Source: Prosthecobacter sp.
GTDB lineage: Bacteria; Verrucomicrobiota; Verrucomicrobiia; Verrucomicrobiales; Verrucomicrobiaceae
Assembly (NCBI GenBank): GCA_019186985.1
Contig: JABARQ010000027.1
Span: 16,291 to 80,290 of the forward strand
Length of the DNA stretch: 64,000 bases
Direction: 5' to 3'
The first letter of the stretch is position 1. Each line of letters starts with the position of its first letter. Position numbers and translations under genes: made by a program. Positions 32,831-41,187 of the stretch are shown here, in pieces. A model generated the notes under the pieces. That model saw only the letters and a program-made list of their open reading frames with translations. It searched no databases and had not been told where the DNA came from.

Positions 32831-34291
32831 ATGCGCGCTCCGGCGATTCTTGCCACCGCTGACCAGGCCGTCGCCGCCATTCCGGACGGCGCCACGATTG
32901 CCGTGGGCGGCTTCGTCGGCGCCGGCCATCCGGAGATGCTCACGGCCGCGCTCGAACGTCGCTTCCTGGAAACCGGCACGCCCCGCGACCTGACGCTCTA
33001 CTACTGCGCAGGCCAGGGCGACCGCGGCGATCGCGGGCTGAATCATCTGGCGCACAAGGGGCTCGTCAAACGTGTCATCGGCGGCCACTGGAACCTGGCG
33101 CCCAGGCTCGGCACGCTCGCCCTCGCCAATGAGATCGAGGCCTACAACCTGCCCCAGGGCGTGCTCTGCTGCCTGCTTCGCGAAATCGCGGCCAAGCGCC
33201 CGGGCCTCATCACCCAGGTGGGCCTCAACACCTTCATCGACCCTGTCATGTCGGGCGGCCGGATGAACGCACGCACGGTCGAACCTTTGGTTGAGCGCCT
33301 GGAGCTCGACGGCCGGACCTGGCTTCGCTACAAGCCGGTGCCGGTCCATGTCGGCCTGATCCGGGCCACCTATGCCGATGCCCGCGGCAATCTCAGCATG
33401 GACTGTGAAGGCCTGGTGGGCGAGGTGCTGCCCATCGCGCAGGCGGCGAAAAACCACGGCGGCATCGTCATCGCCCAGGTGGAAAGCCTCGTCGATTCCC
33501 TGCCCGATCCAAAGTCGGTGCGCGTGCCGGGAATCCTGGTCGACTACATCGTCACCAGCGGCGGCGTGCAGCATGACCAGACCTTTGGCGAAACCTTCAG
33601 CGAGGAGTTTGTCGTCTCCCAGAGCGCGGGCTTTGAACTGCCCGCCATGCCCGAGTCCGAACGCAAGGTCATCGGCAGACGCGCGCTTCAGGAGGTCCGT
33701 GCCGGAGACATCGTCAACCTCGGCATCGGCCTTCCCGAAAGCGTGGCCATGGTGGCGGCCGAGACGGGACGCCTGGGAGATTTCACCCTGACGGTGGAAA
33801 GCGGACCCATCGGCGGCGTGCCGGCCTCGGGCCTGAGCTTCGGCTGCAGCCATTTCCCCGAGGCCATCATCGACCAGCCTGCCCAGTTCGATTTTTATGA
33901 CGGCGGCGGCGTCGACATCGCGGTGCTCGGCGCCGTGGAGGTGGACGCCGAGGGCAGCGTCAACGTCACCAGCTTCGCCGACCGCTTCGCCGGCGTGGGC
34001 GGCTTTGTGAACATCGCCCAGAGCGCGCGCCGTCTGGTCTTCTGCTGCACCTTTCTCGCCAGGGGCCAGCCCAAGTTTGTGAAGGCAATCCAGCACGTCT
34101 GCTTTCACGGCCCGACGGCGCTGGCGCACGGCCAGCAGGTGCTCTATGTCACCGAGCGCGCCGTGTTTGAACTCAGCCCCGGCGGCCTGAAGCTGGTGGA
34201 AATCCTCGGCGGCCATGACCTTCACCAGGATGTCCTCTCACAAATGCAGTTCCACCCCCTGGTCTCCGATTCCCTGATTCATCCGCCATGA
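32831..34291 (+). CDS. Fused 3-oxoacid/propionate-type CoA-transferase (YdiF-like)
   Basis: A 486-residue single-chain CoA-transferase of family I (A and B halves fused). The catalytic glutamate is E323 in LTVESGPIGGVPASG; the N-half has VGGFVGAGHPEML and NLSMDCEGLVGEV. This looks like the YdiF/propionate CoA-transferase type, which moves CoA between acetate, propionate, acetoacetate or similar acids. It starts one base after the SDR stop (32829) and its stop overlaps the thiolase ATG by 4 bases (ATGA), so the three genes are tightly coupled. The Rossmann-type fold signature GIGLPESVAM is present. Confidence 0.92.
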   Translation: MRAPAILATADQAVAAIPDGATIAVGGFVGAGHPEMLTAALERRFLETGTPRDLTLYYCAGQGDRGDRGLNHLAHKGLVKRVIGGHWNLAPRLGTLALANEIEAYNLPQGVLCCLLREIAAKRPGLITQVGLNTFIDPVMSGGRMNARTVEPLVERLELDGRTWLRYKPVPVHVGLIRATYADARGNLSMDCEGLVGEVLPIAQAAKNHGGIVIAQVESLVDSLPDPKSVRVPGILVDYIVTSGGVQHDQTFGETFSEEFVVSQSAGFELPAMPESERKVIGRRALQEVRAGDIVNLGIGLPESVAMVAAETGRLGDFTLTVESGPIGGVPASGLSFGCSHFPEAIIDQPAQFDFYDGGGVDIAVLGAVEVDAEGSVNVTSFADRFAGVGGFVNIAQSARRLVFCCTFLARGQPKFVKAIQHVCFHGPTALAHGQQVLYVTERAVFELSPGGLKLVEILGGHDLHQDVLSQMQFHPLVSDSLIHPP

Positions 34292-35427
34292 CTCCCGTTC
34301 ACATTGTTGATGCCCGTCGCTCCCCCATCGGCCGCTTCGGCGGCGGCCTGAAAGACCTCGCCGCCGTGGATCTCGCCTGCGCCGTCGCGGAGCAGGTGGT
34401 GCCCGCAGGACTGCGCGCTCACATCGACCAGGTGATCCTCGGCCAGGTGCTTCAGGCCGGCGCGGGGATGAACGTGGCGCGTCAGGTCGGCCTGAAACTG
34501 GGTTTGCCCGAACAGGTGCCCGCCTTCACCGTCAACATGGCCTGCGGCTCCTCGCTGAAGGCCGTGGCGCTTGCGGCCGACGCCATCCGCTCCGGGGAAG
34601 CCGGGCTTGTGCTGGCGGGCGGAGTGGAGGTGATGAGCCGCGCACCACACTATGTCATGGACGCGCGCTTTGGCCGCAAGCTCGGCGACATCGCCATGCA
34701 GGACGCCCTGTTCGTGGACGGACTCAGCGACCCGCTGCTGAAGATCGGCATGGGCGAGACGGCGGAGCGCATCGCGGACAGGCTGGGCATCACACGCCGG
34801 GACCAGGATGCCTTCGCCGCCCTCAGCCAGGCCCGCGTCGTGGAGCATCGCCCGTCCCTGGCCCGTGAAATCCTGCCCGTCGCCGGTGTCGAGGCGGACG
34901 AGCACCCACGCGCCGACACCACGGCGGAGTCGCTCGCCAAGCTGAAGCCCGCCTTCCGCAAGGACGGCTCGGTCACCGCAGGCAACGCCTCCGGTATCAA
35001 TGATGGTTCGGCCATGGTACTGCTGGCCGGCGGGGACGCCCTGCAGGCGCACGGCCTCGTCTCCCGGGCGCGCATCCTCGCATGCACGGCCGTCGGCTGC
35101 GATCCTGCCGTCATGGGCCTGGGCCCGGTCGGCGCCATCCGACGCCTCTGCGCGGTCACCGGCTGGAGCCTCGCTGAAGTCGAGGCGGTCGAGATCAACG
35201 AGGCCTTTGCCGTGCAAACCCTGGGCTGCGCCCGCGAACTCGGCCTGCCGCTCGAAAAGCTCAACCAACGAGGTGGCGCGATCGCCCTCGGCCATCCCAT
35301 CGGCGCCAGCGGCGCCCGTGTCCTGGTGACCCTGCTGCACCTCATGGAGGACCGGAACCTTCGCCGCGGCATCGCCAGCCTCTGCATCGGCGGCGGCATG
35401 GGCATCGCCATGGCCGTGGAAAGGTAG
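34288..35427 (+). CDS. Acetyl-CoA C-acetyltransferase (thiolase)
   Basis: A 379-residue thiolase. The acyl-acceptor C86 is in NMACGSSLKA, the catalytic H336 is in GHPIGASGAR and C366 in CIGGGMGIAMAVER. It condenses two acetyl-CoA to acetoacetyl-CoA or cleaves acetoacetyl-CoA. The ATG overlaps the CoA-transferase stop, so it is translationally coupled. With the SDR and CoA-transferase this unit can interconvert 3-hydroxybutyrate, acetoacetate and acetyl-CoA. The loop NMACGSSLKA differs by one residue from the usual NxxCGSGLKA. It lacks a mitochondrial or signal sequence and is cytoplasmic. Confidence 0.94.
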   Translation: MTPVHIVDARRSPIGRFGGGLKDLAAVDLACAVAEQVVPAGLRAHIDQVILGQVLQAGAGMNVARQVGLKLGLPEQVPAFTVNMACGSSLKAVALAADAIRSGEAGLVLAGGVEVMSRAPHYVMDARFGRKLGDIAMQDALFVDGLSDPLLKIGMGETAERIADRLGITRRDQDAFAALSQARVVEHRPSLAREILPVAGVEADEHPRADTTAESLAKLKPAFRKDGSVTAGNASGINDGSAMVLLAGGDALQAHGLVSRARILACTAVGCDPAVMGLGPVGAIRRLCAVTGWSLAEVEAVEINEAFAVQTLGCARELGLPLEKLNQRGGAIALGHPIGASGARVLVTLLHLMEDRNLRRGIASLCIGGGMGIAMAVER

Positions 35428-35501
35428 CCTCCACGCAGACAGTTCGCTTTTCCCCGGCAAGTCCCCGAAATTCCCGCGTTATCCTCAGCCCAGCCTATTT
35501 T

Positions 35502-36125
35502 ATGAAACTGCTCCCCGCCTTCCTCTTTTCCGCCGTCACCGCCACCTGCGCGCTTGCCGACCCCGTCGCTCTTTTTGACGGACGCACCTTCACCGGCTGG
35601 GAGGGCAACACCGGCAGCGTCTGGCGCATCGAGGACGGCGCCCTGGTGGCGGGCAGCCTGGAGAAGAAGCAGGAGAAGAACGACTTCCTGGCCACCACCA
35701 AGTCCTATTCAAACTTCGAGCTGACGCTGAAATGGAAGCTGGAGGGCACCGAAGGCTTCGTGAACGGAGGCGTTCAGTTCCGCACCAAGCGCATTCCCAA
35801 CCACCATGAGGTCTCCGGCTACCAGGCGGACCTTGGCAAGGGCTATGACGGCGCGCTCTATGATGAAAGCCGCCGCAAGAAGATGCTCGCCCAGCCCTCT
35901 CCGGAAGTGCTGGAAAAGGCCCGCAAACCCCTGGGTGAATGGAACGACTACCGCATCCGCGCCGAGGGTCCGCGCATCCAGATCTGGCTCAACGGCGTCC
36001 AGACCGTCGATTACACCGAGACCGAGCCGGGCATCGACATGAGCGGCATCATCGCCGTGCAGATCCATGGCGGCGCCACCTCCATCGTCCGCTACAAGGA
36101 CCTCCGCATCGAGGAGCTGAGGTAA
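35502..36125 (+). CDS. Secreted DUF1080 (3-keto-disaccharide hydrolase) domain protein
   Basis: A 207-residue protein with signal peptide MKLLPAFLFSAVTATCALA and a single DUF1080 (concanavalin-like) domain: LFDGRTFTGWEG, FELTLKWKLEG, NGGVQFRTKRIPNHHEVSGYQADLG and the ending GIIAVQIHGGATSIVRYKDLRIEEL. In Bacteroidota and Planctomycetota such proteins act as 3-keto-glucoside hydrolases or carbohydrate-binding modules. Here no dehydrogenase or transporter for 3-keto sugars stands nearby, so the substrate is not predictable. The gene lies alone between thiolase and metX. Confidence 0.88.
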   Translation: MKLLPAFLFSAVTATCALADPVALFDGRTFTGWEGNTGSVWRIEDGALVAGSLEKKQEKNDFLATTKSYSNFELTLKWKLEGTEGFVNGGVQFRTKRIPNHHEVSGYQADLGKGYDGALYDESRRKKMLAQPSPEVLEKARKPLGEWNDYRIRAEGPRIQIWLNGVQTVDYTETEPGIDMSGIIAVQIHGGATSIVRYKDLRIEELR

Positions 36126-36188
36126 GGCGCCGCCCCGGGCTTTTCGGCCTTTGACATCCGGCCCTTTCTCAACTCCTCATCCCTGTTC

Positions 36189-37394
36189 ATGTCCAAAGGC
36201 CTCGGCGAAACCCGCACCCAGTTCTTCCATCTCGGCAGCGCCGCCGAGCCGTTTGTCTTCGCCAACGGTGAGCAGCTTCCCGGCATCACGGTCGCCTACG
36301 AGATGTACGGCAGGCTGAACGCCCGCAAGACCAACGCCATCCTGCTCTTCCACGCCCTGTCCGGCAGCCAGCACGCCGCCGGTTACAACCCGGAGGTCCC
36401 GGGGCTCTTCGGACGCTGGACCGACGACGTGAAGCACGGCTGGTGGGACCTGTTCATCGGCCCGGGCAAGGCGCTCGACACCAACCGCTACTGCGTCATC
36501 TGCGCCAACTACCTCGGCGGCTGCTACGGCAGCAGCGGGCCCGCCTCCCTGAACCCCGAGACTGGCAAACCTTACGGCGCCGACTTTCCGCCTGTGCTCA
36601 GCAGCGACGTGGTGCGCAGCCAGGCCGCGCTGCTGGATCATCTCGGCATCAAGAAGCTGCACGCCGTCATCGGCTCCTCCGTCGGCGGCCTGCTGGCGAT
36701 CAACTTCGCCACGCTCTATCCCGAGCGCGTGAAGATCGTCATGCCCGTGGCCACCGGCCTGCGCACCACGGTGCTGACACGCCTGACCTTGTTTGAGCAG
36801 GTGCTGGCCATCGAAAACGACCCGCATTTCAAGGGCGGTGATTACTACGAGGGCGAGGCTCCCGAGTACGGCCTGGCGCTGGCCCGCATGATCTCGCACA
36901 AGACCTTCGTCCATCTCGACGCCATCGAGCGGCGCGCCCGCCAGACCGTGTCCCAGCCCAACGGCCAGCTCGCCTGGTACCAGGTCGGGCACAACGTCGA
37001 AAGCTACATGCTGCACCAGGGCAAGAAGTTCGTGAAGCGCTTCGATGCCAACGCCTACCTGCGCATCATCAACATGTGGCTGCGCTTCGACCCTCTGCGC
37101 GACGCCGGCGTGGACAGCTACGACGAGCTCTTCGCCCGCAGCCGCCAGGCGGGTCATCACTACCTCGTGTTCAGCATCGACAGCGACTTCTGCTTCTACC
37201 CCGAGGAGCAGGCCGAGATGGTCTCCGCCCTGGAGCGCGCCGACGTTTCGAGCATGCACATCACCGTGCACTCCGACAAGGGGCACGACTCCTTCCTGCT
37301 CGAGCCCCAGCTCTACACCCCCCACCTGGTTTACACCCTGGAAGGCCGCTGGCAGAAATCCTCCCTCGACGACCCCGTCAACGACGTGGAGTAG
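36189..37394 (+). CDS. metX: Homoserine O-acetyltransferase
   Basis: MetX acetylates L-homoserine from acetyl-CoA, the first dedicated step of methionine synthesis. The 401-residue alpha/beta-hydrolase has nucleophile S164 in VIGSSVGGLLAI, GGCYGSSGPASLNPETGKPYG (oxyanion/substrate loop), and the C-terminal SDKGHDSFLLE with the catalytic His. The family motif is normally GGSMGG; GSSVGG is a known-looking variant but unusual. ATG 36189 (MSKGLGETRTQFFHLG) starts the conserved segment. No metY or metZ neighbour; metX convergent with dnaE. Confidence 0.92.
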   Translation: MSKGLGETRTQFFHLGSAAEPFVFANGEQLPGITVAYEMYGRLNARKTNAILLFHALSGSQHAAGYNPEVPGLFGRWTDDVKHGWWDLFIGPGKALDTNRYCVICANYLGGCYGSSGPASLNPETGKPYGADFPPVLSSDVVRSQAALLDHLGIKKLHAVIGSSVGGLLAINFATLYPERVKIVMPVATGLRTTVLTRLTLFEQVLAIENDPHFKGGDYYEGEAPEYGLALARMISHKTFVHLDAIERRARQTVSQPNGQLAWYQVGHNVESYMLHQGKKFVKRFDANAYLRIINMWLRFDPLRDAGVDSYDELFARSRQAGHHYLVFSIDSDFCFYPEEQAEMVSALERADVSSMHITVHSDKGHDSFLLEPQLYTPHLVYTLEGRWQKSSLDDPVNDVE

Positions 37395-37425
37395 GCGGGA
37401 ACGGCAGGGTAAATCGTCTGCTGCG

Positions 37426-40400
37426 CTACATCCAGATCATCAGCTGCTGGATCAGGTCCTTGGTCTGGGTGACGCGGAACTCGTCACCGGCCTGCAGGCG
37501 GACCTTGCTGCCGCCGTTGTAGGCGAATTCAAAGATCACCGGAAGCTCGCCGGGATGCTGGACCAGGACTTCGTGAATGCGTTCCAGGTCAATCTGCCCG
37601 TGACGCCGACAGTCGAGGCGCAGGAGCAGGGGCTTCGGCGGCGCGGGCGGGGCGGCCGGCTTTTCCACCACGGTGGTCGCGGCGTTCGGGTTGCGGGCCT
37701 TCTTCGGCTGCAGCTCCTTGGCGTCGCCCAGGGTCACCCGGTTGCCCTCGGTGCGCTGGTCCTTCATGCAGCGGCAGCGCAGGCCGAGCACCTTGCCGGG
37801 CTGCAGCAGGTCCTTGAACTTCTCGTACTCCTCGCTCCAGGCCATCATCTCGATCTGGCCGGTGAAGTCTTCAAAGGTGAAGGTGGCGAAGGGCCGGTTG
37901 TCCTTCTTCGAATACTTCACCGCACAGGTGTTGATGATGCCCGCAATCCAGATCGTCTGCGGCTTCTGCTTGGTGTCCACCTCGTGGATGGCGGCGATCT
38001 TGGTGATCTTGGACGAGTCGAAATGGCCGCGGAAGTTGTCGAGCGGATGCCCGCTGACGTAGAAGCCGAGCAGCTCCTTCTCATTCGCCAGGATCTCGTC
38101 ATGTGTCCAGGGCGTGACGGCAGACTGCGTCTCCTGCCGGACCGCGCCCTTCTTGGGCTTGCCGAGGTCAAAGTCGTCGAAGAGCCCGCCCTGCCCCGCC
38201 TTGCGGTCCTTCTGTATGGAGGCGGCGCTGGCCAGCACCTGGTCAAGCCGCGCAAACATGCTGGCGCGGTCCTCCTTGGTGAAGTCAAACGCGCCCGCCT
38301 TCACCAGCGACTCCATGGTCTTCTTGTTCACCGACTTGGTGTCGAGCCGTGAGCAGAAGTCCTCGAGGCTGGTGAACGGCCCGTTCCTGCCGCGCTCCTC
38401 GATGGCCGAGGCCATGGCGGCCTCACCGACGTTCTTGATCGCCGCCAGACCGAAGCGGATGGCGTTCGGCACGCCCTCGGGCGTCTCCGCATCCCTGGTT
38501 CGCTCAGGGGCGAACACCAGCAGGCTGCGGTTCACGTCCGGCGGCAGGATGTCGATGCCCATGCGCTGGCACTCACTGACGAAGTTGGCGATCTTGTCGG
38601 TGTTGCTGACCTCGAGGCTGAGCACGCCGGTCATGAACTCGACCGGGTAGTTCGCCTTCAAAAAGGCGGTGCGGTAGGTGACGATCCCGTAGGCGGCGGA
38701 GTGGGACTTGTTGAAGCCGTACTGGGCGAACTTCTCCAGCAAGTCGAAGATTTCGTTCGCCTGCTTGGAGCCGATGCCGTTGGTCTTTTCACAGCCCTCG
38801 ACGAAGACAAGACGCTGGCGGGCCATCTCGGCGGCGTCCTTCTTGCCCATGGCGCGGCGGAGAAGGTCCGCCTGGCCGAGCGTGAACCCGGCGAGCAGGT
38901 TCGCCGCCTGCTGCACCTGCTCCTGATAAACCAGGATGCCGTAGGTCTCCCTGGCGATCTTCTCCAGCAGCGGGTGGGGATACTCAACCTTCTCCAGGCC
39001 CTTCTTGCGGTTGATGTAGTCGGGAATGAACTGCATCGGCCCCGGTCGGTACAGGGCCAGGATAGCGATGATTTCCTCGATCTTGTCCGGCCCCAGCTGC
39101 TTGCAGGTGTTGACCATGCCGCCGGATTCCATCTGGAACACGGCGACCGTCTCGCCTCTCTGGATCAGTTCGAAGGTTTTCAGGTCCTCCAGCGGCGCAT
39201 CCGCCGCCCGGAAGCCGGGCACCCGCTTGTGAATCCACTTCTCCGCCTCCTCGATGACCGTCAGGGTCTTCAGGCCGAGGAAGTCCATCTTCAGCATGCC
39301 CAGCTCGGTGAGCGGCTTCATGGCAAACTGGGTGACGATTTCCTCCTCGTTGCCGCGGGTGAGGGCGATGAAGGTGGAGAGCGGCTTGTCGCCGATGACG
39401 ATGCCGGCGGCATGGATGCCCGTGCCGCGCGTAGTTCCCTCCAGGAAGGTGGCGTGCTTCCAGAGCTCCTGCGCCGCCGAATCGGTCTCGAGCAGCGACT
39501 TCAGCTCGGGGTTCTTCTCCTGGGCGTCCTTGAGCTCGATGTTCAGCTCGTCCGGGATCATCTTCGCCAGCCGGTCGGAGTCGCCGTAGCTCCAGCCGAG
39601 CACGCGCCCGACATCGCGGATGACGCTCTTGGCGCCCATGGTGCCGAAGGTGATGATGTGGCTAACGCTCAGCTCGCCATACTTTTCACGCACATACTGG
39701 ATGACCTCCGGGCGGCGCGTCTGGCAGAAGTCGATGTCAATATCCGGAGGACTGACGCGCTCCGGGTTGAGGAAGCGCTCGAACACCAGCTCGAAACGAA
39801 GCGGGTCGATGTCCGTGATGCCGAGCACATACGCGACGAGCGAACCGGCGGCGGAACCACGGCCCGGACCGACCGGAATGCCATGCTCCTTGGCCCAGTT
39901 GATGAAGTCCCAGACAATGAGGAAGTAGCTGGTGAAGTTCTTTTCGTTCAGCAGCGCCAGCTCGTAGTCCATGCGCTTGCGCAGCACCTCGTCATTCAGC
40001 GCCCGGTCCCGGCCGTAGCGCCGGATCAGCCCCTCCTCGCAGAGCTGGCGCAGGTAATGGCTCCGGTCCATCCCGTTCTCGGGGTTGTAGAGCGGGTAGC
40101 GGTCGATGCTGGTCGAGTCGAGCCGGATGTCCAGGTTGCACTTCTCGGCGATCTCCAGGGTGGCGTCACAGGCCTCGGGAATCTCGGCAAACAGGGCGCG
40201 CATCTCCTCCGCCGTCTTGAAGTAAACCTCGGGCGAGTAGGTCAGGCGGTTCTGGTCATGGACGTTCGCGCCGGTGCCGATGCAGATGAGCAGGTCATGG
40301 CTTTCATGATCCTCGCGGTTCATGAAGTGCACGTCGTTGGTGGCGACCGTCTTCAGCCCGTAGCTTTTGCTCCATTCCAGGAGCTGGCGGGTCACGGTCC

Positions 40401-41007
40401 GCTGCTGCTCCATGCCGTGGTTCTGGAGTTCCAGGTAAAAGTTCTCCGGGCCGAAGATGTCAACGAACTCCCGCAGGCTCTTCTCCGCCTCGTCCTTGCG
40501 GTCGGTGAGCAGAAGCTGGTTGATCTCACCGTTGATGCAGCCGCTCAGGCAGATCAGGCCCTTGCTGTGCTGGCGCAGCAGGTCCTTGTCCATCCGGGGA
40601 TGGTACCACTGGCCGAAGAGGTGGGCCTCGGTGACGATCTTGGACAGGTTTTCATAGCCCTCGTTGCTGGAGGCCAGCAGGGTCAGGTGGGAGGCCCGTT
40701 TCCGGCCGGGCACCTCCTTCTTCTCGTGCATCGAGCCGGGGGCCAGGTAGGCCTCGCACCCCAGGATGGGCTTGACGACTTTTTCCAGCTGCTCCGGGGT
40801 GGCCACCTCCCCCTTTTTCAGCTTTGGCTTCGTCTTCAGGGCGGCCATGTAGAAGTCGATGGCCGCGTACAGGTTGCCATGGTCGGTGATGGCCACCGCC
40901 GGCATTTTCAGCTTCTGGGCCCGCTTCACCAGGTCATCAATCCGGCAGGCCCCGTCGAGCAGGGAGAAGTCGGAGTGGACGTGGAGATGGACGAAGTTGT
41001 CTGCCAT
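37426..41007 (-). CDS. dnaE: DNA polymerase III alpha subunit
   Basis: The replicative polymerase catalytic subunit, 1193 residues. The N-terminal PHP domain begins HLHVHSDFSLLDGA and ITDHGNLY; the palm acidic residues are in SPPDIDIDF and the fingers/palm block GRGSAAGSLVAYVLGITDIDPLRF is intact. Helix-hairpin-helix and beta-binding regions follow, and the C-terminal OB fold (TIWIAGIINTCAVKYSKKDNRPFATFTFEDF) and tau-binding tail (PVIFEFAYNGGSKVRLQAGDEFRVT) are present. Length and order match DnaE1, not the error-prone DnaE2. It is monocistronic; the start ATG lies 180 bases from gltB on the opposite strand, making a divergent promoter region. Confidence 0.97.
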   Translation of the reverse strand: MADNFVHLHVHSDFSLLDGACRIDDLVKRAQKLKMPAVAITDHGNLYAAIDFYMAALKTKPKLKKGEVATPEQLEKVVKPILGCEAYLAPGSMHEKKEVPGRKRASHLTLLASSNEGYENLSKIVTEAHLFGQWYHPRMDKDLLRQHSKGLICLSGCINGEINQLLLTDRKDEAEKSLREFVDIFGPENFYLELQNHGMEQQRTVTRQLLEWSKSYGLKTVATNDVHFMNREDHESHDLLICIGTGANVHDQNRLTYSPEVYFKTAEEMRALFAEIPEACDATLEIAEKCNLDIRLDSTSIDRYPLYNPENGMDRSHYLRQLCEEGLIRRYGRDRALNDEVLRKRMDYELALLNEKNFTSYFLIVWDFINWAKEHGIPVGPGRGSAAGSLVAYVLGITDIDPLRFELVFERFLNPERVSPPDIDIDFCQTRRPEVIQYVREKYGELSVSHIITFGTMGAKSVIRDVGRVLGWSYGDSDRLAKMIPDELNIELKDAQEKNPELKSLLETDSAAQELWKHATFLEGTTRGTGIHAAGIVIGDKPLSTFIALTRGNEEEIVTQFAMKPLTELGMLKMDFLGLKTLTVIEEAEKWIHKRVPGFRAADAPLEDLKTFELIQRGETVAVFQMESGGMVNTCKQLGPDKIEEIIAILALYRPGPMQFIPDYINRKKGLEKVEYPHPLLEKIARETYGILVYQEQVQQAANLLAGFTLGQADLLRRAMGKKDAAEMARQRLVFVEGCEKTNGIGSKQANEIFDLLEKFAQYGFNKSHSAAYGIVTYRTAFLKANYPVEFMTGVLSLEVSNTDKIANFVSECQRMGIDILPPDVNRSLLVFAPERTRDAETPEGVPNAIRFGLAAIKNVGEAAMASAIEERGRNGPFTSLEDFCSRLDTKSVNKKTMESLVKAGAFDFTKEDRASMFARLDQVLASAASIQKDRKAGQGGLFDDFDLGKPKKGAVRQETQSAVTPWTHDEILANEKELLGFYVSGHPLDNFRGHFDSSKITKIAAIHEVDTKQKPQTIWIAGIINTCAVKYSKKDNRPFATFTFEDFTGQIEMMAWSEEYEKFKDLLQPGKVLGLRCRCMKDQRTEGNRVTLGDAKELQPKKARNPNAATTVVEKPAAPPAPPKPLLLRLDCRRHGQIDLERIHEVLVQHPGELPVIFEFAYNGGSKVRLQAGDEFRVTQTKDLIQQLMIWM

Positions 41008-41187
41008 GGGCCGGGGGGCACTCCCTGGGTCATGGGGAGGGCCCTGGCAATCCTAAAATCAGACCTAACCGATTCGTCGAGAAGATTGTGAATAAGTCAA
41101 AACCGGCAGGGGAAGTGCTCCCGGGGAGGATTCCAGCCTTGCGTTCCAGAAGCAACGCGCCTAAATGCGGCCCCCTTTTGCACAAAA

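Noticed and set aside
38701..41091. Long plus-strand frame opposite dnaE
   Set aside because: Antisense shadow; dnaE motifs are fully intact on the minus strand.
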